A stretch of DNA of 64,000 nt from Shinisaurus crocodilurus (Eukaryota > Chordata > Lepidosauria > Squamata > Shinisauridae): assembly GCA_021292165.1 (NCBI GenBank), contig CM037877.1, positions 127,042,402-127,106,401 of the forward strand, in the 5' to 3' direction. The notes under the pieces are model-generated. The model saw only the letters and a list, made by a program, of their open reading frames with translations. It was not told the origin of the DNA and searched no databases. The translations under genes were made by a program, and so were the position numbers. Positions 1 to 39,792 of the stretch are shown here, piece after piece (position 1 is the stretch's first letter; every line of letters begins with the position of its first letter).

Positions 1-1150
1 ACAGGTATGCCCCAGGACATTGCCAAGGGAAGGCTTCTCATTTTCAGGCCCACGGTACTGTGCAGCTGCACAAGTCAAACTAAAAACTAAAAATATATAT
101 TAAAAAATGTGCGCACATTTAGGGTGCAAAAAAAAGTAATGGTGGCCAACCAGTGACAGCCCCACCAATGTGCCCGGAGCACATTGGAGGGGCTATCACT
201 GGCCCAACCCACCATGGTTTATTGCCAGGGTGGGTTAGTGTGACATGACCACCACCACCGCTAGTTTTTAATAAAGTTCCGAGTTAGACCTCACTGGTAG
301 GGAATGCTGCCTCAGCTATAAAACCTTTAACTCCGCCACCTAAATAAATTCTTAATTCCTAAAAGAAACTCAGTAGCCTGGTTCCAATGGCATAGACATT
401 GGACTGACACCACCACTAGAGACCACCTATCAAAATTAACAAAAATCAAGATGTTTAGTGAGGGGGATTATTTACAGAAGGAAATTAAATGTTCCTTGTC
501 AAATAGGTTGAGATTGCTTAAAGGTTCTTAAATTAAAGCCTCCAGCTTTTCCTGTTTCTTCCAGCTTCATGTTTCATGGACTACTTGCTGAAGTTCCCTC
601 TGGTCAGACATAAATTAGGAATCTAAAATGTATTATATATAACTAGGTTTGCTCATAAAATTATCCTGTTTGGTATATTAAATTATAGTTTATTCAGACA
701 TTAATTACCAATTTACTGAGTTTACTTTTAGATGTTTTTTTCCCTTTTAATGATACTCTTATGAGGAAATCAAACTATACATAAAGATTTTATATTCCTA
801 AAGTAACAAAGTGACTTTAGATCTGTAAAGAGCACTAAAAAAAGAAGTAAGTATTGCATATTCTTTAATTCCCCCCCCCCCAAACAACCCGTGTTGTTTT
901 CTCATGGTTTAAACATTTCCCAAAATTTTACACCTGCAGGAAGACTTCGCGATGGCTGTGCCTATACTCTAGCGCTCCCTTCTAAGATAGGCCTATCTAA
1001 CCCCCTCACTGATGTTCTTCCACTGGCATATAAGAACCTTTTAATTTAATGAGGCCTTTTAGCCTATTGAGTTCTATTGTTTCTAGTGCTCTGCATTTTA
1101 ATATGATTTTTACTTGGCTGCTGTTTACTCTTATTGGATTGTTATATTAT
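1..1150. other. No gene seen; AT-rich non-coding DNA
   Basis: I find no exon, repeat family or RNA gene that I can support. The stretch is AT-rich with a C-run near 871-882. It lies downstream of HDAC3; in mammals DIAPH1 follows HDAC3 in the same orientation, but no DIAPH1-like exon is visible here. Confidence 0.5.
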
Positions 1151-1154
1151 TTAA

Positions 1155-1850
1155 CTAGCTGTTGCTCGCGGCTGCGCTCGCGTGGATTTTAGGATTTGGT
1201 ACAATGGAAAAGATACTGTACAGTGTCTCTGACTGAAAGTGTAATGTTTAGGCTGGGTGCTGGCAGCAGAAAACTTTTCTGACAGAAATACCTGATCTTA
1301 AAGAAAAATCAGGTTAATCCTGAGAGTCTACAGGTGATGAAGAGTGACCATGCCAAGTTTGGGGTAGATCCGTCAAAACATGATGGAGTGGAGCCTATGC
1401 GACGACGCCCCCCACACAGCAGTCATTCAGTCATTTAAAAAGTTTCCCTCCCTTTCACTCCCTCAGAGAACATTCTAAATGGCTGAGGGGAGATTTGCAT
1501 ACCCACCCCTATTGGCCCCTGCAGGAATTCATACGAACATTGTAAGTGTCATATGGGCTATTTGCATAACTGCTCCTATTGGCTCCTGCAGCAATTATGA
1601 GGTGAGGCTGACTTGCATAACTGCTCCCCTGTTGTTTTGCCCATAGAAGATATGGGAGTGGGGCAATTTTGCTCCTTTTTCACCCCCTTAGGGACGGAAT
1701 TTCCAAAAATCCTTCCTTAGTGGGTGTCTACGTCATAAAAGCAATGTTCCTTCAAAATTTCACGTTCCTAGATTAAACAGTTTGAGCTGGGCGTTGATGA
1801 GTCAGTCAATCAATCAGTCAGTCTTTCTTTTTATATATATAGATTTACTA
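1155..1850. repeat. Unclassified interspersed repeat
   Basis: It begins with a GC-rich motif (gctgttgctcgcggctgcgc, near 1161) and ends with a short (cagt)n-like run (near 1800-1825) followed by tatatatata. The sharp change in base composition at both edges and the low-complexity tail suggest a transposed sequence. I do not know the family and see no reading frame. Confidence 0.4.
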
Positions 1851-2396
1851 TGTTAGGCACCTGGGGCATTACACATGGAGAAGTGGGATATAAATGTAAC
1901 AAATAATAAAATAGCAAATAAAGGCATATTGCTTTTTTTGGGCTCTCCATTCCCACAGTAGCCCCCCCCCCCTTGTAAGAGTCCAAGGAGCCTCTGGTGC
2001 ATCACCTGACACAGCATAATGGGCTACAGCCAGAGGTAACCCTTTGCAAACTTCCTGTGCATAAGCATGGAACACTCTGGACTTCAGCCAATATGCTAGA
2101 AAGCTTTATTTTGGGATAGTAGATTGAGATTATGATTCTTGATATTTCAATTCCTTTGAATGGCACCTACAGAGAAGTACACCAGCTCATGTATATTGAC
2201 AAACCTTATTTATGGCATGCAATTTTTTTGCTTTTTGGCTTTAATAGATTTGAAATGGATCTGATTCAGACTTGTATCCTATTGAGCATAAAGTTGATTT
2301 CTGAATGTGTATGTTGAATTACTGCTTCATTTACATACTAGAGATAAAGGTACATCAACTTTGCATAATGCAATTGTAGCCATTGTTTAGAATAGC

Positions 2397-2530
2397 ATTC
2401 TGCAACCTGGTACCCTCCAGTGTTCCGGACTACAGCTCCCATGAGCCCCAGGCACCATGGCCCAATGTTCAGCGATTATGGGAGTTATCGTCCAAAAATA
2501 TCTGGAGGGTACCAAGCTGGGGAAGGCTGG
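2397..2530. mobile_element. Foldback (hairpin) MITE-like repeat, old copy
   Basis: The two halves are imperfect reverse complements: 'aacctggtaccctccag' on the left is mirrored by 'ctggagggtaccaagctgg' on the right, with 'ctacagctcccatgag' facing 'tatgggagttatcgtcc'. It is related to the hairpin elements at 3936, 25360 and 54343. It is diverged, and no target duplication was resolved. Confidence 0.6.
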
Positions 2531-3935
2531 TCTAGAACTGTTACATTTTGGGATTAATAACAGCAGAAGTTATGAATCACCCTCCTAATACAAGCATGTT
2601 GCATGCTCCTGATCATGTTTATTATCCTTTAGCAGTCATATTCTTGTAGGGTTACTTCTATAGGTACATTTAAATTGTCATTTTTTAGTTTAGGAATTTT
2701 CATCTTACACCAAGCAGTATAAGATCTGCTCTCATATTTTGGTAACATAAAGAACACAACTGTACATTGGTGAGTAAAGTTTAGATCAAAGGACATGTTG
2801 TTTCAAGTAAACAGTCAAATTCTGGTATTTCTGGATGGTTTAAAAATTTCATTTCAACAGATGCTGTTGCTTCATGTCTTGTGGTGGACACTGTCGCTGT
2901 TCTTGGAGGCTTCAGCCTCTTGGGCTCGGCTTTCCAGGACCTCAGATATATTCTTCAGACAGAACATTTACTGAGTCTGTGTACTGTGCAAAATTTCCAT
3001 TCAGATTCCATTCAAATACTATCTTAATATGGGGCAAAATGACACATTTGACGCCACATTTCTTTTTTAACCATGAAAAAGTCATTACGCTTCATACCAC
3101 TTGAAAGAAAAAACAGGCTCTATAAGAGCCTGTTATAAGAATTAGAAATAGGTTAAAATGACTGCACAGGGTGCATTAATACATATCAATGGAAGATGCA
3201 GTGTAGGAATCAAAAGACACTTTCAGTACTCAAGTAGGTACTTCAGTAGCTAGTGAGCAGCAACTTTTAAGCAAAGACGGGTAGGTGGGGGAGGAAGAAA
3301 AGACATAAGGCAGGTAAGAAAAATATTATACTGTCATTTAATATTTTAAACACATAGCTAAAATATGAGCATAAGGAAGAGAAGATCAATTGCTGTTGTC
3401 ATTTTAGCTGCAAGAAGTCCTCACAACACTAACAAATATCTCCAACACAGCTTAAGACCACAGCCAAAGTGAGGCCACATTGCATCAATGTCTACGAAGC
3501 CAATGGGGAAAGAGAACCTGTAGCCTTCTATACTCTGGCTTGGATCCTAATTTAAGTTTAACTTAAATTAATTGAAGGAAAGTGTCCCATCCCCTCTTCT
3601 CTCCGGCACCACCACCCCTCGAAGCCAGGACCTCCCCTGAACAAGATGAGATAGGTTGCAGGGGGAAATGGACAGGAAATTTTCCTTCCATGAACTTCCT
3701 TAACTTATCTTAGGGTCCAAGCCTCTGTGTAAGGCCTGTGCTCAAAAGGCTGGATTCACCACATATTGTATTCACAGATGGAAGAAGTTCAAGAATAGGG
3801 AGATGATGAACATAACATTTGGCCCAAGCTTTTCTCCACAATCAAGGTAACATTCCATTGAGAAGTAGCTTGCCCCTCCACTAAGACAAAGATATACCGG
3901 TAGGTCTGTGCAGGATTGCTCTGTCCAGGGCAGGA
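2531..3935. other. No gene seen between foldback repeats
   Basis: This is AT-rich sequence without a supported exon or a clear repeat. It could hold old LINE remnants or a far 3' UTR of HDAC3. No strong minus-strand AATAAA close to the HDAC3 stop was found to fix the transcript end. Confidence 0.4.
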
Positions 3936-4064
3936 TTGAGCAACCTGTGGCCCTCCAACCTACAACTCCCATCAGCCCTACCTGGCATAGCCAATGGTAA
4001 GGGATAAAGGGAGTTGTAGGTGAAAACAGCTGGAGGGCCACCAACTGCCCACCCCTGATCTAGG
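3936..4064. mobile_element. Foldback (hairpin) MITE-like repeat
   Basis: The element is an inverted repeat: 'gtggccctccaacctacaac' on the left pairs with 'gttgtaggtgaaaacagctg' and 'gagggccac' on the right. It is the same general design as the copies at 2397 and 54343 and sits about 570 bp beyond the HDAC3 stop codon, so it may lie in the 3' UTR. Confidence 0.6.
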
Positions 4065-4635
4065 GGGTGCATTGAGCTATGGATATGTGCTTTAGTGTAA
4101 AAGAAAATTCCTAGCCTTCTGTCCCTCAAAATATTCATATGGAAAAAGAGTTTTCAGCACACCCTGATTTAGAGGGGAAAAATACTACAAGGATAACCCA
4201 GGAAGAAAGCTAAATGAGCCTGAACTGTTGGATTGGCCCAAAGTTGGTCCCTCCATTACATCTCAGCAAACTTTTCACTGTAGCTTTCTGTGGATTTCAA
4301 GTCAGGTGCTTCAGCAGAATGACAATCTGTATCAAAACGAGTCAGAAGAAATGTTCCAAGTGAAGCAGTGCTTCCAGTTCTCCCTTAAAGAATGACAAAG
4401 AGGGGCAAAGTCACTGCAGAATGAGACCTGAAGTTGGTCACACTGAGGGGAACAGAGGCAGCACGGGGAGAACCTCTCAGTTGCCTTTTGCACCTGAATA
4501 ACTGCAGTCCTGCTGCCATCACTTCAAGCAAACAGCAGAAAGAGCAGAAGCCTTCTGCTGGAAACTGCTGCTTCCTTAGACCACCACTGTCCAGACAGTG
4601 AACTCCATATAGCCCAAACTTGTATGATTCAGGCA
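4065..4635 (-). other. HDAC3: Probable start of HDAC3 3' UTR
   Basis: This directly follows the HDAC3 stop codon in the direction of transcription. No coding signal or clear repeat is present. The polyadenylation site could not be placed: no AATAAA was seen on the minus strand within the first few hundred bases. Confidence 0.4.
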
Positions 4636-32640
<28,005 letters not shown>

Positions 32641-32986
32641 TTGACAGTGGAAGGCCGTAGTGCTTGTGTCTATAATGAAACACATTCCTTCTTTGTAAAG
32701 TAACATTCGCCAATTCTGGATTGTGTATATTTTATTTATTTATTATTGTGGAGGAAGAGGGGGGGCTGGCTGGCCCGCCAGACCTCCACCCTTTCCTACT
32801 CCAAAGGAAACCCAGCACTTGCCACCATGTGGCCCGGAAGGGGGGGCTGGCTGACCCGCCACCACCCCACCCTTGCCTACTGGCAAAGGAACCAAGACCC
32901 GCAGAGATCTCAAGGTACCAGATTGCCAGCCTCAGCTGTCTGCAACCCTACTTGAATCTCTGTTCAGGGACTCGCCTTCATATTTC

Positions 32987-33855
32987 TGTAACCTGGATTT
33001 AGATACTGAACCAACAGAGTACTACAAAACCCATGTGGGGTAAACCATGACAAGGTTTATTCTGGTAGCAATTTACAACAAGATTAGGGAAATAAGAGAA
33101 GCACACAAAATAGAGAGAGACACTTTAGTACACAGTAAAGCTGCAAAATAAGAAAACCTGATTCTTGAGATCTCTCAGGCACATACACCTGTTACCTGAG
33201 GGTGTCTTCTTCAAGGGTTAGATTCAGCACAGTCCTGCCGCCCGGGGGGAACTATTCCATCATACCTGCCGGTCTGATATAAATAGCCCTCCACAAGACT
33301 TGCCTTTCTAGACCCTTCAAACCAGCCAATTTTACCAGGGGCTGCCTGGGGTCGATTCCTGAGGGGGCCCCCCCCTAAAGGCTCAGGCCCCTCGCTGGCG
33401 CGCTGCCATGCCGGGCACGCTACCAAAAGGACTGACCAAGAACAAAGGCTACACGTGGGGAAATAGCTCTTCCCCCTCCCCTTTTCTGTAACCTTCTTGC
33501 TTCAGCCAATCAATTTGAACTTCACCTGGCCAGGCAGGGGGGAGGGAACTGGCCAGGCAGGGGGAAGGGAACTCCTGAGTCATGGCTTGAACTATGCATA
33601 TGAATGCCCTCAGCCTGGCTCCTCCAGACCTCTAGAAGCCAGGCCCCATCTCATGTTCCATGCACCCTTTGCTTCTTCCCAGCCCCCACCTGGTTTACTC
33701 ATGAGGAGGCATGTGTGTGTGTGTGTGTTTGTTCCTGCATGCATGCATGCATGAACCCTAAAACTCTTTTCTCTACACGCTAACTATGCACACCCCACCC
33801 CAGCCGGTTCACACATGAGGTGTATGTGTGGACCCCAAAGGCTCGTTTCTCCACA
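32987..33855 (-). repeat. Probable solo LTR upstream of and co-oriented with HDAC3
   Basis: Read on the minus strand it begins TGTGGAGAAA and ends CCAGGTTACA (TG...CA), with a TATA-like tatttatat at 33285-33277 and an AATAAA signal at 33061-33056 in the expected order. No partner LTR or internal region is present. The target duplication is not clear (atttc/attat). The start-proximal part carries (gt)n and (gcat)n microsatellites near 33715-33752. Confidence 0.5.
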
Positions 33856-34078
33856 ATTATATTTATACCCCACCTTTTTTCCTGCAAGGAACCCAAGGTG
33901 GCTTACATTATATTATCCTCCTCTCCATTTTATCCTCACAACAACCCTGTGAGGTAGGTTAGGCTGAGAGTCAGTGACTGGCCCAAAGTCACCCAGTGAG
34001 TCATGGCTGAGCGGGGACTAGAACCTGGATCTCCCAAGTCCCAGTCCAACACTCTAACCGCTACGCTACACCGGCTCT
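33856..34078 (-). mobile_element. tRNA-headed SINE (family A)
   Basis: A family A SINE in reverse, abutting the probable LTR. Tail 'ttatatttataccccacctt', core 'caaccctgtgaggtaggtta', head 'taaccgctacgctacaccgg'. Confidence 0.87.
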
Positions 34079-34965
34079 CACTCTATGGTTAAAATTGTTA
34101 TTAACTTAATTCTTTAAATTAAATATTATGCTTATCACTGAAATATATTCTTACTAAGATTAGATTAGATCTAAGACAATTTTTTTATCAAGATGTTTAA
34201 ATAAGACATATTAATTAAAATTAAGCCTCAAATCAAATCTTTATTACGGTCCAAGACCAGCATAAACAGTAAATCAACAGACAATAGACACACAAAATTT
34301 GTACAATATCAAGTTTTAGGCTCTCCTTCAGTAAACCATATCAGGATGGCATACAATAAAAACGACATCAGTATACAATCACAATTAAATATGAGGAAGA
34401 CAGATCAGGTTTTGGCCCTTTCTCACTGTTTCAGACAAGGCCTAAGAAGTTATAAGTGTATGGCGTGTTCTTGTAGCCAGAAAACAAAAATTGGCAACTT
34501 TATAAGTTATAGAAGGGTCTCTGTCCGCTAGTAAATGCATGGTGTAAAATTAATCAGTGTTACCTGGAAAATCATGTAACAAGGGATGGATCAGGTTTGA
34601 TCGGGCATCTAAGTAGAACGAGCAGTATAAAAGGACATGTGTAATTGTCTCTGTCTCCCCTGAGTCACATGAACACAGCCTCTGAGAGGCTGGTATATTT
34701 TGATATCTGCCTTCTAGAAACTTTGAGGGGAGAGCATTATAGTGAGCCCTAGTGAATGTCCATCTATATTTATAATAGGTAAGAGAACTTAAATAAGCTG
34801 CAGGCCCTCTATTCTGTATATCTCGAGGGGAGCGGTAAATATATAAGTTTTTACTTAAATCATTTTGAAGTTCTATATCCCAGATTCGTTGTTTAATAAT
34901 ATCTTTTGCTTTCTCCAATCCTAAATTTAGCAAATATTCAGGAGAGAGACCATATGAGTGCAATT

Positions 34966-35202
34966 TGTTATTTATTTATTTATTATATTTATACCCCGCC
35001 TTTTTTCCTGCAAGGAACCCAAGGCGGCTTCTATAATCCTCCTCTCCATTTTATCCTCACAACAACCCTGTGAGGTAGGTTAGGCTGAGAGTCAGTGACT
35101 GGCCCAAAGTCACCCAGTGGGTTTCATGGCCGAGCGGGGACTAGAACCTGGATCTCCTGAGTCCCAGTCCAACACTAACCACTACGCCACACTGGCTCTC
35201 TT
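34966..35202 (-). mobile_element. tRNA-headed SINE (family A) inside the LINE
   Basis: A complete family A copy in reverse, from 'ttatttatttatttattata' to 'aaccactacgccacactggc'. It splits the LINE ORF between the Cys/His end and the thumb. Confidence 0.88.
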
Positions 35203-35447
35203 ATCTATGGTGTTCCACCATTTTGTTTGGTAATTATCTTGTAAAATTAGGGGGAGCAACCCAGTTGGAGCCAAATTAAGTCTAAGCCAAGAAAATAAAG
35301 TGGTTTGCCACACAATAGCTTCGATACTGAGTAATCCACTCTCTATTCGCAAAACCCCATTTGGGATGCATCTGGGTGTCAGAAATAGTGACCTTAGGAA
35401 GCCCGATTGTATTTTTTCATACGTAGCTAAATTTGAAAAAGAACCTA

Positions 35448-35602
35448 CAGTATTTTTCCATGTATAAGACTATACTTTTTCCTAAAATTGAGGGTTGTCT
35501 TATACACGGAAGTAAGCCGAGGAGAGAACCGCGCAGTTGCGAAACTGCCCAGTGGGGGGGGCGTCTTATACATGGGGGCGTCTTATAGACGGAAAAATAC
35601 GG
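35448..35602. mobile_element. Mariner-type MITE (CAGTATTTTTCC family), copy 2
   Basis: Nearly the same sequence as 21064-21214, with TA on both flanks. It contains the same GC-rich core 'ggagagaaccgcgcagttgc' and ends GGAAAAATACGG. It is inserted in the LINE. Confidence 0.85.
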
Positions 35603-35944
35603 TAATTGTGCTCCGTATAGCAGTTGCGCTCTCGGTTTTGCCAGAAACAATTTAATTGCAGCTGGAATGAAATTCCCTCCCTGCGACCTGAAAAACCTCA
35701 GGATTGCCGCTGTGCTTTTCTTGGCAAGTGTGGAAGCATATTTAACCTGTGCAGTTTTCCTTCTAGAAGCTTGGAAAACAACGCCTAGATACTTGAAACA
35801 GGTGACTTGTTCTATATCATTGTTATCTATGCGCCACCTGTGGGTCTTAGTACTATTAGAAAAAATCATGATCTTAGTTTTAGAATAGTTGATTTGTAAT
35901 CGATCCTCTTTACAGTGTTGGGCTAGAGCCTTTATTTCATAGAT

Positions 35945-36020
35945 TTCATTTCATAGATCATAGAGTTGGAAGGAGCCTACAAGGCTATCGAGTCCAACCC
36001 CCTGCTCAATGCAGGAAACT
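35945..36020 (-). mobile_element. CR1 3' tail fragment inside the LINE
   Basis: 'cataguttgg'-type CR1 terminus: the plus strand reads 'tcatagagttggaaggagcc', 'ctatcgagtccaaccccctg' and 'ctcaatgcaggaaact'. Only about 75 bp, a heavily 5'-truncated insertion. Confidence 0.8.
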
Positions 36021-37607
36021 AGAGGAGGGGTCTCCCATCCTATTTGGGTCAAGGAGAGGATAACGGCATAGTCAGCATAAAGCAGTATAGGTAGTCTTTT
36101 ATTTGCCATTTTTGGGGCATGTATGTCTAGGCCTTGAAGCCGTTTGATTAAGGAATTTATATATATATTAAACAGATGAGGGGCCAGTATACAGCCTTGC
36201 TTGACTCCCTTGTTTACTGCAATTGAATTAGAGAGCTGACCATCACGATTACATCTCACTCTGAGTCTTGTATTATTATACAGTTTGAACAACAGCAATA
36301 GTAAGCGTTTGTCAATTGTAGAGTTTTTAAGTTTGTCCCATAAAAATGGTCTTGAGATCGAATCAAACACCGCTTTGAAGTCTACGAAGGCTGCATATAG
36401 CCGAGAGCTGGTATTGCAGCAGGTATATTTCTGCTAGGTGCTGCAAAATCAGGCAGTGATCTAAGGTAGATCTTCCTGCCCTAAAACCTGCTTGTTCATC
36501 CTCAAGAATGCTCTCTTCTTCCATCCATTCACATAGCTTCCAACACAAGTGTCTCGCATATAGTTTGCCAATAATGTTTAAAAGGCTTATGGGTCTGTAA
36601 TTAGCTGGGTCATTCCTATCACCTTTTTTGTAGATTGGTAAAATAATTGCTGCTCCCCAATCATTAGGGATATGTGCTATCTTATCTATATATGTAAACA
36701 GTGATGCCAGCACAGAGTGAGTGCAATTTGAGTGCATAGCATTCTGAGTTAGCTTTAATTAGCTCCACCGGTATGGAATCATTACCGGGGGGCCTTGCCA
36801 TTTTTTAACTGGCCTATAAGTTGCTTGGTCTCTGTAACTGAGACTGGAGGCCAGTGCTGTAGCTGTTCACTAGATAGATCTAATCAATGGGAGAGAGTCG
36901 GTGCAGGGTTCTGCATAAAGCATATGAAAATGGATCTCCCAGGCCATCACAGGTATACAACAGACCAACCTCGAAGGGCCTGAATCATGATGCCCAGCTG
37001 TAATTCACCAGAAGGATGACATGTCTTTGGATTGGACTGCCTTAATCAGTTGTTGCCAGGTCTGAACTACTGCTGCTCTTTTTTTCTTTTTCAAAAGAGT
37101 TTTATAATCCCTTTTAATTTTTATCATAGTTTGGCTAGTGCTAATTGAGGGGTTCATTTTATACTGTTTATAAGAGTCCATTAATACTTTTTTTGCAACT
37201 TTACAATCATGGTCAAACCATTTCTTAGAAGGGAGGCCGAATGGGGATGGGTTAGAATTCGTCCCTACGACAAACCCTTGAAGTTTATGAATGAGTAATT
37301 CATACAGTGACATTATCTCTTGAGATTCAGAATCTGGGGTCATACATCTCTTGGATATGATCAAACTGTGTGATATCATAATATAATCTATTGTAGATAA
37401 CCTTTGCCCAGACCAAAAGGAGTATTGACCAGGATAATCATCTTGAGTTGCGTCATTCAGAATAAATAGGTTTTGTCTGTAAGCCATCTGTGCCAGATAT
37501 AAACCTGCAAAATTACACCTATCATCCACTGAAGCCCTAACTAGCAGAGGTGAGGCGACTTCCAAATCTGGAGGCCATTGATGGAACTGTGCAAATAAGG
37601 CCTTATC

Positions 37608-37753
37608 CAGTGCTTTTTTTCTGGAGAAAAAGGTACCGGAACTCTTGGATTACATTTCCTCAGGAGTAGATGGCGATTAAACTGTAATGTAATTAATAGA
37701 AGAAAAGGTGCTGGAACTCAGTTCCAGTGAGTTCCACCAGAAAAAAAGCCCTG
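37608..37753. mobile_element. 146-bp hAT MITE (CAGTGCTTTTTTTCTGG family), copy 1
   Basis: Terminal repeats CAGTGCTTTTTTTCTGG and CCAGAAAAAAAGCCCTG. The 8-bp target duplication gccttatc is perfect on both sides (37600-37607, 37754-37761). Inserted in the LINE between its endonuclease and linker segments. Confidence 0.92.
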
Positions 37754-38319
37754 GCCTTATCACTTGATCCCATTCAAGTGTTTAAATCACCCTCCCATAA
37801 TAACATGGGCACAAGGGTAAAGCTCCAGACAGTGCTCTACATATTGTTCCAATTCTAACCAGAGTTGCTTAGTTTGTAGATGGAGGCGCTGAGGGGGTAA
37901 ATATATATTAATGCATAGCAGGGTACAATGTTGAAAGCATAATACCACTGCTAAAATCCACTCCTTGTGATAAGGTAATAGAATAGTCTTGGCCTGCAGT
38001 TTAGTTGAAATAAACAGGCCCAGTCCCCCTCTGGGTCTCCAACCTCTTTGGCTAGGTAGAGCACTGTTTGAATGTGAGTAGTAGCCATCTACATGAAAAT
38101 CTCCCAGCATCCAGGTCTCCTGCAAAAACAAGATATCAAATTTAGTAATGAACTCCATAAATGCCATATCCATGCTTTGGGTATTGCACTGGGTTCTGGG
38201 AAGGTTGACTACGTGGGAAACCATCTGTGATCATAATCTTGACATGAACCCAGAATCAACTGTGGTTTTATTATAACAAACCTCCAATAAAGTTATTGAT
38301 AGCAAGGGGGGGGGATTAT

Positions 38320-38393
38320 TCCTGCATTGAGCAGGGGGTTGTACTCGATGGCCTTGTAGGCCCCTTCCAACTCTACTTTTCTATGATTCTATG
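38320..38393 (+). mobile_element. CR1 3' tail fragment
   Basis: 'ctgcattgagcagggggttg' to 'ctacttttctatgattctat', the last about 73 bp of CR1 in plus orientation. It sits between the LINE and the hAT element. Confidence 0.82.
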
Positions 38394-38452
38394 AGTGGAA
38401 GAACGAATTTATCTTCAAAGATGGATTTATTTATTTCAAGAAGCACCTAGCA

Positions 38453-39527
38453 CAGTGATGGCGAACCTATGGCACGGGTGCCACAGCTGGCACGCAGGGA
38501 CCTCTCTGTGGGCACTCGAGCCATTGGTCACCAGATCGCGAAAAGACTGTCCCCTTCTGCAAAACACTAATGATTTTGTTCTTTCTCACAGTGTGGAACA
38601 GAATGATTTTATTCTAGAATTCCTGTTACAGAATTCTTTTCTACATTGTTATCACATTTAAAAGATTTTGAAGAATGATGCACAGAGCATGGCTTGGACG
38701 CGAAGCCCTAACAGTTGACCTGAGTGCTGCATGTGTTGCTCTCAAACTAACGGAGTATGAGCCAAGGTTTGACAAATTATCAGCATGCATGCAATAGCAA
38801 AAATCACATTAATTGTGCAAAAGCATGCCCAATGCAAACTTTTACCTAATGCAGTGTTTGCAGTCCAAGACATAAAGTGTTTAAAATGTGTTAAGCACGT
38901 TTAGTTTTCTTGTTTATCTTGCTCATCCTAGTACAGGTTGACTTTTACTTTTACTAATCCGACACCTGTGGAAGCAGGGAAAGGACCCGGGGTAAAGCTT
39001 GCCCTCATACAATTTCAGTCTGGCATATAATCACATTACAAGTTGAGAATCCCTTATCCAAAAATACATGTGCCTAATTATTTAAAAAGTTTGTATAAAT
39101 TCCCTTCAGGCTATGTGTACAATGTAGTACTAAAATAATTTTTGAGTTGATTTTTTTTCCAACAAAAAACTGTTTGTATAATTGGAAGCTCTGTTATTGT
39201 GTTTTTCTTTTAAGCAGTGCTTTTTTTCTGGAGAAAAGGGTACCGGAACTCTTGGATTACATTTCCTCAGGAGTAGATGGCGATTAAATTGTAATGCAAT
39301 TAATAGAAGAAAAGGTGCTGGAACTCAGTTCCGGTGAGTTCCACCAGAAAAAAAGCCCTGCTTTTAAGACAAGAGATGTTAATTAGTTCGGACAACTGTA
39401 TGAGTTGTTTTTCTAAAACTAAAACCTCGGTATTCAGGTTTAATTGCAGTGTTGGCACTTTGAAATAAATAAGTTGGTTTTGTGTTGCAGTTTGGGCACT
39501 CGGGCTCCAAAAGGTTCGCCATCACTG
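38453..39527 (+). mobile_element. hAT element resembling OposCharlie1, non-autonomous
   Basis: Ends CAGTGATGGCGAACCTATGG and GGTTCGCCATCACTG, with a perfect 8-bp target duplication acctagca (38445-38452 and 39528-39535). The termini resemble the horizontally spread OC1-type hAT of tetrapods. The interior (about 920 bp without the nested insertion) has only short frames, none with a clear RNase-H-like transposase core, so this is a deleted or decayed copy. Confidence 0.82.
39215..39360. mobile_element. 146-bp hAT MITE, copy 2, nested in the hAT element
   Basis: Exactly the same length as the 37608 copy and nearly identical. The perfect 8-bp duplication cttttaag is at 39207-39214 and 39361-39368. 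It lies inside the OC1-like element, so it is the younger insertion. Confidence 0.93.
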
Positions 39528-39792
39528 ACCTAGCACATCAGGAGGCACATTCATTGATAAATAAATACCATCCTAGTTTTGCCTGTTTGTATTCCAGTTT
39601 CTTGAATAACAAGAAGTCCTGTGACCTGTGACATCTTAAAGAATAACATTCTGGCATCAGCTTTTGTGAACTAGATACCATTTTGTCAGACACATGAAGT
39701 AACAGCAGATATATCACACTCCATGCACATATGAGATGCTCTGAGGAGATAACAAACTGGGACAGGACAGCACAAAGAGCAATGTCTTATAA

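Larger units (their letters stand above)
34220..38290 (-). mobile_element. Long APE-type LINE, decayed and multiply interrupted
   Basis: Minus-strand frames in order give an AP-endonuclease start (FDILFLQETW, GGLGLFIS, at 38224-37787), a linker (37565-37005), RT fingers and palm (PIYKKGDRNDPANYRPISLL, EQAGFRAGRST, 36737-36363; GVKQGCILAPHLFNIYINSL, LLYADYAV, 36370-36070), thumb (FKYLGVVF, 35869-35600) and a Cys/His end (RLCSCDSGETETITHVLLYC, 34963-34550). The catalytic YADD is mutated to YADY. I suspect the I/Vingi or a related vertebrate clade but cannot prove it. Insertions within it: SINE 34966, MITE 35448, CR1 tail 35945, hAT 37608. Confidence 0.82.

Noticed and set aside
1..4635. First exon of DIAPH1, the mammalian neighbour downstream of HDAC3
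   Set aside because: No CpG island or formin-like exon is visible on the minus strand here; it probably lies beyond the window.
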